The position numbers were made by a program, and so were the translations under genes. Source: Gnetum montanum (lineage: Eukaryota; Streptophyta; Gnetopsida; Gnetales; Gnetaceae). From it: a stretch of 64,000 bases of DNA. Shown here one piece after another: positions 11,412 to 23,215 of this stretch. The stretch lies in NCBI GenBank assembly GCA_015680685.1, contig MNCI01017476.1:1291258-1355257 (forward strand), given 5' to 3'. Below the pieces are notes generated by a model. It did not search any database. It was not told the DNA's origin and saw nothing but the letters and a program-made list of their open reading frames with translations. Positions within the stretch are counted from its first letter, which is position 1, and every line of letters starts with the position of its first letter.

Positions 11412-12317
11412 TGAGGGTCTAATAAAATCAATTTTTTGACAGGTAAAATATTAGGTATCCAATATTGGAGTTGTCATATTGTGTACCCAATATCGGAGCC
11501 CAAGCTATGACATCAGATATCTGATATCACGAGACACATGCCTACCTATAAATACGATACTTAGGTGCACAATCTAAGGCACAATTTTTTCTATCCTTAC
11601 CAAAGCTCTTTCAATTTGTTTTTTTGAATTTAAATTTAGCAATTAGAAGTGTGAATGCTTGTAGTGTAGTGTGAACTAGTGAACAACATATTTATTCAAG
11701 CATTTTATACTTGGGCATAAGTGTGACTGGAAATAAAGATCAAGCTATTTCCCACTATTTTAGCATTCTCCTAGATTTATTGTTACACTTAGAATAATTT
11801 TCTTACTATTTTCTATCTTAATTATTTAATTTTCTAAAGAACTCTACTTTTACATGTTCAGATTAAGTAGAATGAGTATGACTAATTTCAAGTACTTAAG
11901 TGTAATTGCTTGGTAACCTAGTAGTGCTATTGCTTGGTATGCTCAGTAGTGGCACACTTGGTATCCTAGTGGTAGTTACACAAAGCCCAAGGTGTGTCCA
12001 GAAGATTAGGAATGAATACTCTTTGCATTAGGCTAGACTAGATTCGTTATTCGTTTTACTTATTTTAGAATTCACCTTTATATTCATCATGTATGCTAGG
12101 AGCCAAATGGGCCAAACAACATCACTTATCTCATACCTCATAGAGAACTAAAACATACAGTTAGATCTCACTAAGATCCACGTGGAAAGATGACAGTCAC
12201 AAACTTAAACTAATTACTAGCATAATCACATTTCCTCATCCATGGATTATGATATGGTCATGTGTGAAAAACTTGTGACTTGTATGGTTGGGCATTGGAT
12301 TACTTTGCCACTCATCC
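11412..12317 (+). repeat. 3' LTR of A1
   Basis: Aligns by eye with 58992-59860 and with the split LTR 28655-28925 plus 51063-51430. It contains GATATC repeats at 11440-11530, TATAAATA at 11547-11554, GGTAGTTACACAAAG.CC at about 11970 and TTGCCACTCATC at the end. A short extra segment lies near 11425-11445. Preceded by TTTAACTCAAGGACA, the probable decayed polypurine region. Confidence 0.65.
11547..11554 (+). promoter_or_regulatory. TATA box of A1 3' LTR
   Basis: CCTATAAATA follows a TATCAGATATCTGATATC palindromic block by about 20 bp, the same layout as in the other A LTRs. Confidence 0.55.
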
Positions 12318-12473
12318 TAAATCTTCTAAATTTTTTTTGAATAATTTATTTTTTTATCCACTCTAGCCTATCATTTTTCTAAAGGCCATTCATCACCTTA
12401 TCCCATTCCTTGATGTTTGATTCAATGCAATCTATAATTGTTGTTATGTACTTTGTTTGATCAAATATAGAAT

Positions 12474-14684
12474 CTAGGATTCTTGATTCACCTCGAGGAA
12501 GACTTGGATGCTCATTAATAGTTTTCCATAGCTTGAATGGTTGAAACTAATTTTTCCCTCATATTTCTTTTCCATATCATAATTGGAGTACCATTCTCCA
12601 ATTAGAATATGATACAATGAATATGTTGCATTCCACATAGGTTGTTTACTTAATTTAATATGTATCATGCTAGAAATCCCTTAAAGTCATATAGGTAATA
12701 TTAAGTGTAGTTGTTTCCACTATCTTCATCTATGACATGATATATATTTATAAGCTCTAGTTAAGAAATGATGTCCTTTTCTCTTATAGCCATTAATATT
12801 CTTATAAAACTTCCATCAATATCTTTATGCATATACCCTATAGGAAGAAATCTCAACTCTATAATCTTGAAAATTCTTCTTATGATAAATAATGAAAAAT
12901 AAAGAAAAACATATTTATTTTTGTTGTTTCCTTCATAGTTATCCATTTGTAAAACATGTGTAGTAGCTAATAGCTTAGAATTAGAGCTTGGATTGATTTC
13001 ATCTAAATAATTGAAATGATTCTGTTCTCCATGTACCATTTTTGAATGATTAAGTAGTGCCTCTGTAAGTGGGCATATTCTAGAATTGCATTGCTTCTTC
13101 ATAGTATCGTAATACCTGTGAAAGGGATCATCCTTCAAATCTCTGAAACATTTTGATAAAGATGTTATGGTAACTTGTGAACCATTTATGTATAGAATGG
13201 ACTAAAATGATTGAAACTTTCATATCCTTGTCCTTTCACTAGAATTCCTATAAGCAAGATTTGGAACATCGCCTTCTTGAGAACATCCTTAGAATAGATC
13301 AATAGTTTTGATAATGAAGTTTTTGATTGCTCCATGCTATCATGAATGATCTTTGAGTAATTATTAGGTTGCCTTGTTACTAGATCTCTATTATTGTAGT
13401 ATGTGTTTTTGCATATAGTTACATAATTATGATGGTTTTGAAGATTCCTTTGAATTCGATATCTTTCTAAAGTGTCCTTTGAGAATTTCTTTCTCTTTTT
13501 TAACATATGAAAAGATCTACAAATTGAGAAATCATGCTCTCTATTGAAAATTATATTTAGATAACATTTATTAAAAATATTTGATAACTAACTCTTACTA
13601 ATTGGTGGTAATCCTAGATAAGCTAAGCTAGTATTTAACGTAATTTTTTAGTAAAATGTGTTAACTAATAGTCATAAGAAATGTTTTAATTAGTTTAGAT
13701 CTTTCATCTTTCATAACCTACTACATTCTAATGATGACTTGTTAACCATCTTGTCAACAACTTTCTTAAGAATCATTACTACTACAATCTTGCATGATCT
13801 AGGCTCTACCTTTCTCATGTTTCTATGCTTAAAGAACATATGTCCATCCTTGAAATTATATAAGTAATTGTAGAATGTACTACTTGAAATAGAATGAATT
13901 GCATGCCAAGCCTTCTTATAAATTTTAATTGTAAAATATTTTCTTATCTTTATGATATGAATTTGATTCTTGATAACATATTTTGATTCAAATTCATGCA
14001 TAAAGTATACTCTTTTTTAATTATCATTCATTGTAGACATCATTTGCCAAGTCCTCCTAATATCATCCATTATAATACTCTACATACAATTCTTCTTGTA
14101 GTAATTAGCACACATGATTGATATAAAATCGTTAGGATGATCTAGTTCTTGATGTTCCTTCATGCTCTTTATTATCTATATGATCATGCCTCCTCCTACT
14201 CTTGTATGATCTTGTTTGTGAATGCATAGTAGATAGGGTGGATTGTCTTATTATTGATAGGATCAACAAACTAAATTTCTTTCCAAATATTTATCTCAGT
14301 AGGATTTGGCACACAACTCCTTGGAAGAGAAATATATTGAGAAGTGAAGATATCATATACATGATCCTCCTTCTATAGTGTCATTGATAGGATATTCTTA
14401 AAGAAAAGAGAACATTAATGACATTGCTCATCAATTAATTCTATATAAATACCAATATGATTATCACCAAGTTAAATAATAGAATAATGGATCATGCCAT
14501 CCACATCTAAACTTAATTATATTTTTCTTTGTGAATCTACAATTGTATCTTCTACTTAATCTCTATATATTGTACCTAAAGCAAGAAACCCATCCCTTTT
14601 ACATTTATGCTTTAACATGATCCTTCTTCCAAATAGTCTATCATATTTCTTCCTTGTATTATTAGACATGGGATCCATATCCAT
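12474..14684 (-). pseudogene. Broken gene of a DDE-like family (DUF7869-type)
   Basis: Four minus-strand open pieces (13711-14001, 13186-13506, 12761-13138, 12474-12668) read as one protein in order. The N-terminus may begin at ATG 14684 (MDMDPMSNN..). Piece 1 has IYKKAWHAIHSIS, like the V/ICKKAFLAIHGIS motif of this family. Piece 2 has YSKIIHDSMEQSKTSL where the family has SII-DGMDQAKT. Piece 3 has LQMDNYEGNNKNKYV (family LQLDNC.RENKNKYV) and LPIGYMHKDIDGSF (family VGHTHEDIDQ.F). I recall this family as DUF7869, probably RNase H-fold and transposon-related; the name comes from memory. Key residues changed: DGMDQ to DSMEQ, GHTHED to GYMHKD. Breaks between pieces make it a pseudogene. It starts about 160 bp beyond the A1 LTR; no terminal inverted repeats were found. 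Confidence 0.55.
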
Positions 14685-14869
14685 CCTATATGAATCTAAA
14701 TAAAAATAATGGTAAAATTGTATTAGTCACTCACCACAAGGATTAAATATTTCTATAAGAATTTAAAATAATATAAATAATAGTATAATTGTATCTCACA
14801 ATATACTACAAGAATGATATAAAAAATAATAAAATTTATGTTTTATAATATACTTCTAGTTTTTAGAGT

Positions 14870-16160
14870 TAAAAAAATTGAATCATTTAAGGCCTATAAA
14901 TCTCAATGTATCATGCATGACCGAGCAACCTTCATTAGTCATCACAAAGTAATCATTCAAGTCTTGTAATTCTTAATGAATCACTAACTACATCATTATA
15001 ACTAAACCTTTCACAAAAACTATACATTGAACTATATATTAATAATACTAAATAATTCACACCTAATGAATCTTTTTTATTCATCCCCAATTAATCATAA
15101 AATATCGACCAATCACTATTAATAAGAATTGTCAAACTAGGTTCTAAATAAGTTATATGAATAATGAACTATGTCTAAATAACTATATCATTCTTACTAA
15201 GCCTTTACTATCAATAAAAAAAAAACTATACAGTTCACAATATATCTCCCACACTAAGTCATTCATGGTTGAGAAACCTTAATTATTAATCAAGAAGTAT
15301 TAGTAACATCAATCAATGATATGAATAGTGAACTATAGGTAAATAACTAAATCATTCACTATAGATCATTGAAACTATATAATGAAAAATGTATATCCCA
15401 TACTAGATCATGCATGGATGAGTAATCTTAGTTATTAATATCTAATTAATCATGGATGGCCTAGCAACTTGTATTAATAGGAATTTTGATATGAATTTAT
15501 TAATAAGTATCAATTACATGAATTTTTAATATGAATAATGAACTATAGGTAAATAACTAAATTAACATAACTAAACATTTCACTATAGATCACTAAAACT
15601 ATACAATGAAAAATATAGATGGGCCATGCTAAATCATGCATGATCGACCAACCTCAGTTAAAAATAGCTAATTAATCATGCCTGACATAACAACGTATAT
15701 GAATAGGGATTATCATACAAATATATTTATAAGTATCAATCACATGAATAAGTGATATGAATAATGAATCATGGATAAATAAGTATATCTCCATAGCTAA
15801 ATCTTTTACTAAATATCATCGAAACAATACAATGAATAATATATAGACCATACTAAATCATACACTACTAAGGAGTATCAATTATTCATTAATAATTAAT
15901 CATGAGATACTTATCAACTTCTATTAATAGTAATTTTCATATGAATTTCTCAAGAAGTATTAGTGATATGAATAATCAACCATGGATAAATCACTATATT
16001 ACCATAACTAAGCCTTTCACTATCTATCATTAAAACTATACATTTCATAATATATCAACCATACTAAATCATGAACGTCTTAGAAACCTTAATTATTTAT
16101 TCCTAATTTGTCATGAAAGTTTGTGTAGACTTTATTATTCATCACTAATTAATCATGCAC
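14870..16160. repeat. Degenerate AT-rich tandem repeat, period about 160-220 bp
   Basis: A marker phrase (ATGAATAATGAACTAT.G, then AAATAACTA) recurs at about 15160, 15322, 15527, 15746 and 15967, with a weaker copy near 14976. Other phrases (ATCATGCATG, AACTATACA.T, TTAATCATG) keep the same order within each unit. About six diverged copies. Confidence 0.65.
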
Positions 16161-17214
16161 AACCTAGCAACCTCTATTTATGTATGGATTCACATGAAAG
16201 AAACCTCCTATGTTTGAATTGTTATGAAATTTAACATGTACGAATACTTGTTTATTTATGAATTTTTGAAATATGTATGTAATTATAGTTGTATAGAATT
16301 GTTAGATTGAGTAGAATATTTTTAATGCTATATTATGTGCATATGTTATGTGATTGAATATAATTTTTAGTACACGATATGATTAACATTAACTACACAC
16401 TTATGTGATAAGTATTCCTAAAATGCTTTAGTATGACATAATGTAATATAAAATTATGTACTAGTACATAGAGTCATGTAAAAAAATTTATGTTTCTTTT
16501 TTCCATGTTAGTATGTCAGGATGAAGTGTATTGATGCCTATGTTTGTATCTTGTGGTAAGGAGAATCATTGGATGAGAGGAAACATATAATTCAAGGATG
16601 TAGTAGATATTAGAATGCTATTGAGAGGGGAATTATTCAACAAATATATGCCTATATGAATGTATATGAAAATGTAAAAAGGTAAGAAATGTTGATAAAA
16701 TATTTAATTTTTTTTGGTTTCTAAATTACAAGAATAGGGAGAAATGTATGATGTTTAAGTGAATATAAAAACGTTACTAAAAAAATTATTGTTCAATGGT
16801 AATAGTACATGGAACTTCCTTTTATCTTCTTTAATGATACGAGGAATATGAAACATTTAGATAACTATGATCTTTGATGATTTAGTAAAGGCTAAATACT
16901 AACATGTATAGGAATGATATAGTATTATTAGTTCTTTTATTCCTGACCATGTTTCTTGTGTCTTCTTCTTGCATTTTGAGTGGCACTTCAGTATCCTTCC
17001 CTTTTTACTTTTTGTAGAATTAGTATTTTAATTTTCTGAACTTAGGATTTCAGTTTTGATGGGATATCTTTCTATCCATAAACTTGACTCATGAAAAAGA
17101 TGTTCATATGCCTTTTTATGTGTGGCTTCCATTACATATGTCAAATTATGCCTTTTTATATGTAACTTTCATTGGATATGTCAAATTATAGATATGTATA
17201 ATCAGTTGTCCTTA
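16161..17214. other. AT-rich sequence, nothing recognised
   Basis: No ORF, RNA gene or element similarity was seen on either strand. Confidence 0.4.
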
Positions 17215-18680
17215 CTTTTATCATCTCATAAAAGATGTGCTCTATTAGAGGAGTCAACTATGTGTGGGGTGCATGTGCCATGAATTTAGTAGTGTTGTGA
17301 TTCTCATGTTTAATTGTTACCTTCGTACTTGAACTATAATTAGTTAGCATGATGTCATTTCATTGAGGATGTGCTCCCTTAGACAAGTAAATTATGTGTG
17401 GAATGCTTATGTCATGGATTCAAAAAATGTTGTGATTCTTATGAATATTTATAACATTGATCCTAGATCTAGAGTTAGTTCTCATATTGTCATCTCATTG
17501 AAGATGTGCATCCTTAGGCATGCTTGTGTGGGGTTCATGTATCATTGATTCAACAATGTTGTGATTCTCATTGGTAGCTGTAACATCAGTCCTTAGACTA
17601 GGGCTATTTAGAATGATGTCATAGAACTGAGGATGTCCTCCCTTAGACAAGTCAACTATGCATGGGGTTCTTATGTCATGGATTCAACAATGTTATGATT
17701 CTCATTGATAGTTGTCACTCTAGTTCCTAAACTAAGGTTACTCATGATGTCATATTACCAAAGATGTGCTTCCTTAGATGAGGTAACTATGTGTCGTGTG
17801 CTTATGTCATGGATTCAGCAATGTTGTGATTCTCATGGATAGTTGTCACTTTAGTCCCTAAACTAAGGTTACTCCTCATAATGTCATATTATCAAAGATA
17901 TATTTCCTTAGATAAGTTAACTATGTGCTAGGTATGTCATGGATTGAACAAAGTTGTGATTCTAAGGGATAGTTATAGCTTCATTTCCTAAACCAGGGTT
18001 AGTCCTTGTGATGTCATCTTATGAAAGATGTGCTCCATTACAGAAGTCGACTATGTGTGGGGTACTTATGTCATAGATTCAAAAATGTTGTGGTTCTCAT
18101 TGATAGTTCTTACCTTAGTCCCTAAACTAGGAGAGTCTTCATGGTGTTGTCTCAGTAAATATGTGCTCCCTTAAATGAGTTAACTATGTGTGGGATGCTT
18201 ATGTCATAGATTCAACAACATTGAAATTCTCATGGACATTTATAACCTTGATCTTTGAACTAGGATTAGTCCTCATGATGTCATTTAGTAAAGATGTGCT
18301 TCCTTAGATGAGTTAACGTGTGTGAGATGCTTGTGTCATGGATTCAACAATGTTGTTATTCTCATGAATAGTTCTAGCCTTGGTCCCTTAAATAGGGTTA
18401 TTTTGCTAATGTCATCTTAGAAAATATATGCTTTATTAGATGAGTCAACTGTATGTGGGGTGCTTGTATCATAGATTTAGCAAAGTTGTGATTCTCATGG
18501 ACAGTTATAACCCCAGTCCATGAACTAGGGTTAGTCCTCATGATGTCATCTCAATGAATATATGCTCCCTTAGATAAGTCAACTATGTGTGGGATGCTAG
18601 TGCCATGGATTTAGAAATGTTGTGATTCTCATGGAAAATTCTAACCTCAATTCTTGAACTAAGGTTAGTTCTTATATTGT
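17215..18680. repeat. Tandem array, 11 copies of a ~132-bp unit
   Basis: The phrase GTTGTGATTCTCATGG (with variants) recurs at about 17296, 17431, 17561, 17692, 17825, 17955, 18090, 18221, 18352, 18488 and 18621, a steady spacing of 130-136 bp. Each unit also contains ATGTGCTCCCTTAGA, AACTATGTGTGGG, TCATGGATTCAACAATG and CCTAAACTAGGGTTA. One unit at 17480-17560 is shortened internally. No coding potential. The steady period suggests unequal crossing-over. Confidence 0.85.
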
Positions 18681-18837
18681 CAATTGCTAAGGTTTTGATG
18701 ATAACTATGATGTCAAAAATGATATACATGAGTGACACCACATCAAGGACATAAATTACCTTTAACTATCTACTACTTTATGTATATACATATGGGTAGA
18801 TATTATTCCTACAATGGGTTATGCCCAAAATGTTTCC

Positions 18838-18935
18838 AAGTAATGAGGTGTAAGCCTAGTGATAAGACTCTTGATTTGAAACCTCCAAGTCATGGGTTCA
18901 ATTCTAGAGGGCATTATTGAGTTATACAAGTTCTA
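18838..18935 (+). mobile_element. tRNA-derived SINE head
   Basis: A-box-like TAAGCCTAGTGA at 18851-18862 and B-box-like GGTTCAATTCT at 18895-18905 (consensus GGTTCRANNCC) are about 44 bp apart, close to tRNA spacing. The region between reads like a decayed tRNA (ACTCTTGATTTGAAACC). It does not fold as a complete tRNA, so a pol-III SINE is the better call. The 3' end and target duplication are not resolved. Confidence 0.5.
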
Positions 18936-21900
18936 TTTGAACTATATGTCATGGGGTATACCTATATTATAATTATTTCAGGTTTCACATGTTACATGGA
19001 GTTATAACATGGTACCTATATCATGGGATGTACCATCCTAGGTACATGGTACATACAATCATAACATGGTACATAACATGAAGTTATGACTCCTAGCTAG
19101 ACTAAACATTAGACTTGAGATACATGAAATACCAACTTTCATCCTACCAAAATCAACATGAAATACATATGAACATTATAATGTGGTTAAAAATAGGAGT
19201 GAGTTGTTAATCATACAGATCTATGGTAATCATAGCATAGGATTTTCAAATAATATAAATAATAAATATTAAAATTACAATAAATATTTGAATAAAAAAA
19301 TATAAATTTCCTATAATCATAAAAATGATAATAATAAAACTAATATTATTTAGAGATCTTGTCCCCTCCATCAATGCCCTAACTATGGAATGTCATTGTA
19401 TTCTCTATATAATTTCTTTTACCATTAATGCAAGGATTTAAAGGTTGAATAACACTTGTGATGTATATAAAAGATAGGTTCAATGAACAATCCAACTAAT
19501 TACTAAAAATAAAGTGAAATTTTATTTACGTTCATAGAAGATTCATGGGCCTATAGATATGTTTAATAAGAAAAATGTACATGATATGACTTTTAAAAAT
19601 ATCATTAAGAAAATGTACATGTTAGGAAACATAAAAAATTAGAATTTGTTAAATAAACTTTTTCATCTACCAAAAACCAAAAGAATTACAATGTGAAATA
19701 CTTTCATCCATCTCAAAAACCTATTGCTATTTCAAAGTTCGCAAGTCTATGCTATTGCTAGTGATTGAGCTCCTTGTCATATGGCCTTTTCTATAGGTTA
19801 AAAAGATGTGCTTTTTTGAGTTCTCTAATGTTGTAAACTATTTTTTGTAAATTTTTGAATTATAGTTTTTCTATTCTAATATTTTTGCTATGACCAAAAT
19901 TTAGAATCTACTGGCTTCAAAATTTAGGGCTTTCTTTAATTTTTTTTATTTTTTTGCTTTGAAATTTAGGGCATCAAGTCACTAGGATTCATGGCAACTC
20001 ATAATATGAAGAAAATAGAGAAAAGTAAAAATTTGAAGCAATCACATTATGATATTTGTTTCTTATCCTATAAAACCATAGTAGTAGGGATTCTAAGATT
20101 ATTTCAATGATTTTGATCTTGATTTCTCTCTAGTAACCCACGAATCCAATTTCTTATTTTAGAATGACCTAGGTAAGTTTTTGGAACCACTTAATTTCTT
20201 TTCTGTTTCTTCTAAAATCACTAGGATTTCCAGAACACTAATTCATCCAACTCTAACCATTTAACTATTATGGAAAAATCTCAAATTCTTCACCTTGTGC
20301 ATTTCCAAATTTTATCTCTTACTTCTAAGTTAAAGTTGGGTACTAATCAGTTGTTTTATTATTTGCAGCCTTGGAGCTGATACATCAACTCGTGCACTCT
20401 TCCTAATCTCGATCTGCTACATCGGAGTGTGTTATCATAATTTTGAGCATTTTTAGCTCTTTTTTGTTTTCCTGGTCTTATTAACTCACAATTCTTATTG
20501 ATTCCTAGCATAAGGTTGCTCTTTGGAATGTACTCCCACACCCTGTGAAGGATTATGTATCAAGATGTTTCCCTTCAACATCCGCATTTGTCATTGTTCT
20601 TCTCCCTATTTAACCATCAATATGTTCAGATGTTGATCATGTACTTAATATCATTTAATTAATAAAATTCTCTTTTTGGGGTCCAAAATCCCCCCCTAAA
20701 ATCACTAGGATTTTCTACTATGATCCTATATGCATTATCTTAGAGCTTATTTTCACAAAATCTCTTTCCATTTTACTTCTTATTGAAAAGTTTTTGGTAA
20801 TTGTAAAATATTTTTTAGGATTTGAAATTTTCCACATTAAATATTATTTTAAACCATTCTTAGACTGTAATTTGAATAATTAATTCATCTTTTATTATTT
20901 TTTGCTATCCTCTTGGCCCTAAATAATTGAAACTTTGTTGTATTGTGAATGATTTGCTTAGTATTTCTAATTATAATTATGGATGATGTAGGTACTTTTG
21001 ATTATTAATGTAGTTTTTCTTTTAAAGTATGCTTTGTGGTAATAAGTAGTTTTGAATTGTTATGTTTTTAGTGCAGTTGAGAATGTAATTAATGTAGCAA
21101 TTATCAACATTAGTATGTTTTTTTCTTTTTCTTACAATTATGCCTTTTAAATGCTATAAATACTCTAAGCATATATCTTAAGCCTTAATATATTGTTGAT
21201 TGGAAAGTGTTAGTGTTTAATTAATTAGAAATATAACATTTAAAATAATTTCATTCTATTTCTAAACTTTTACATAAAGTTGCTACACCAAAATTAGGTT
21301 CATTTTGAAGCATAAGTATAGTAGCAAATTTGTCTAACATTCATCTACTTGGAACATTTCATTATATAATGGCATAGAATTGGCATTGATGAATTGAAGA
21401 TGCACTAAAAACAATGTTTTAGTACAAATAACTTCCAAATGATTTCATAAAATAATTAAATAATATTGTGATTTATTTGTGTAAACATTATCAACGTAAA
21501 AGTGAAGAAAAAAGCATGAGTGTTTGTAAAAGAAAATAATAAAGCATCTAATATGTTATTAATGAATGTTAACTAATATGTTTAATAATAATCAAGGAAA
21601 ATTTTGTCTTTATGCAATGTCAACAACTAATTAAAATGATATCATGCATTATTATGTGTGACTAAATCAATGTTAGATAAGTGGCATGAAGTCCTGGAAG
21701 TAGTGGCTTATCTTTATTCATTCTTGGAAATATTAGTAATGTACCATGTTTTCTATAAAAATGTAAAACCTCCAAATTGAGTTATTTATAGCTACTTTGA
21801 TATTAGTAGTATTTCATTAATAGAAATAGTAACAATATTATGTAAGAATTACTAATTGTTCAAGGTAGAATTCTTGGATTCAAGGCTAGGTATCTCTGTG

Positions 21901-22539
21901 CTTTTGATATTACATAACTACTAAAATAGTTGTGTCTAAGAAATATGCATTTTCTTGATTTTTTTGTAGTAGTATGTAATACAAACTTCTTTAATATGCA
22001 TACTTTGTGTAGCAGCTTAATAGATATATTATTACTAATTAATATATTTATTTTGATGGCTTATGGATCCTATTATTTCAGAATACTATTTTCTCTTCTT
22101 CAAGTTATGACTTCAAGGACTCCATGCTTTTTGTTTGCTTATCATCTATTTTCACTTTTGTATATATGATAAGCTAATACTATGTTTGCAAGTTCCATGT
22201 TAAAATGTTTTTGTTCCTTGTTATCCATGTTATATAGGCTTTGTTTTTTTTTTTTGTTATCTTTCATGCTATTTTAATTAGTATTTTTTGATCTTGTAGG
22301 ATGATTTGTCAATCTCATGTTTCTTACTTTTGAAAAATTTAAAGAATTTGTTATCATGCACATGTCTTGATATACTCATGTATATTTTAACCAATTATGA
22401 AGATGTCTCTAGGTTTTGAAATTTTACCAAAAATAATTAATAACAACTACATTCATAAAACATGATTTAAAAACTCTTAAATATATAGCAATAATTTGTT
22501 CATATTGTTCTTTGTTGTAAAATTATATTTTTAAAACAC
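18936..22539. other. AT-rich intergenic sequence
   Basis: A short cluster of ACATGGTAC / GGTACC motifs lies at 18990-19085. An AATCACTAGGATT phrase recurs near 20214 and 20699. No gene, RNA or element was recognised. Confidence 0.4.
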
Positions 22540-23215
22540 ACATCAAGGGTTTTATCAAAGGTTGCTTGTTTGAGAAACCCATAAATTAGGTAGGTCTCGT
22601 AATCATGAAAGTATATTAATAGTACAAGTATTTCAAAGATTCATGTTTTTTGAGTATTATTTTTGTAAAATTTTATTTTTAAAAGACAAGAATAACTTAT
22701 TATAAATATTTGCATGTTTGTGCAGCATAAAAAAATGAAACAATAAATTAAATTTATAGTATTAAAACACACATATATGATGTTATCAAAGGTTGCTCAT
22801 TTGAGCAACCCATAATCGATGTAGGTCTCCTGATCGTGAAAGTATATTAATAGTATAAGTATTCTAGATATTCATGCTTTTTTTAGTATCATTTTTATAA
22901 AATTTTATTTCTAAAACAAAAGGATAGGTTTTTTTTATAAGGTTTCACATTTGTAAAACCTACAAGTATGAAATAGTAAATTGAATTTATAGCATCAAAA
23001 CACATAGATATGATCATATCAAAGGTTGCTCATTTGAGCAATCCATAATCTATATAGCTCTCGTGATTGTTAAAGTATGTTAATAGTATATGTATTTTAG
23101 AGAATTATGTTTTTTGAGTTTAAATTTTTTTAAATTCTATTTCTAAAACATAAGGATATGTTGTTGTATAAGGTTGCATGTCTATGAAATCTACAAAAAT
23201 GAGACCATAGCATTA
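22540..23215. repeat. Three copies of a ~232-bp tandem unit
   Basis: ATCAAAGGTTGCT recurs at about 22553, 22787 and 23018. Each unit continues with ATTTGAG.AACCCATAAT, TAGGTCTC.TGAT.GTGAAAG and TATTAATAGTA. The block feeds directly into the 96-bp array and shares its 'GTAGGT..C..GATCGTGAAAGT' core. Confidence 0.7.

Larger units (their letters stand above)
973..12317 (+). mobile_element. Retroelement A1 (pol-less LTR element), 5' end missing
   Basis: This is one of two copies of the same family; A2 is the second. The shared order is gag/P-Q-rich ORF1 tail, T-rich spacer, conserved non-coding phrases, GATATC promoter-like block, ORF2 and 3' LTR. Side-by-side phrases match A2 throughout: 2268-2330 with 54391-54450, 7225-7500 with 54850-55110, 8535-11219 with 56083-58812, and 11412-12317 with 58992-59860. 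A copia remnant (2755-7170) interrupts it. The left part is lost to the minus-strand LTR at the window start. No RT or integrase motif was seen. The internal-ORF order and gag point to Ty3/gypsy ancestry. Confidence 0.7.

Noticed and set aside
18838-18935. A functional tRNA gene.
   Set aside because: The boxes are present but acceptor and anticodon arms do not pair well; better as a SINE head.
20050-20600. Possible host exon (less AT-rich patch).
   Set aside because: No sustained frame or recognised motif; splice-like signals are common by chance in AT-rich DNA.
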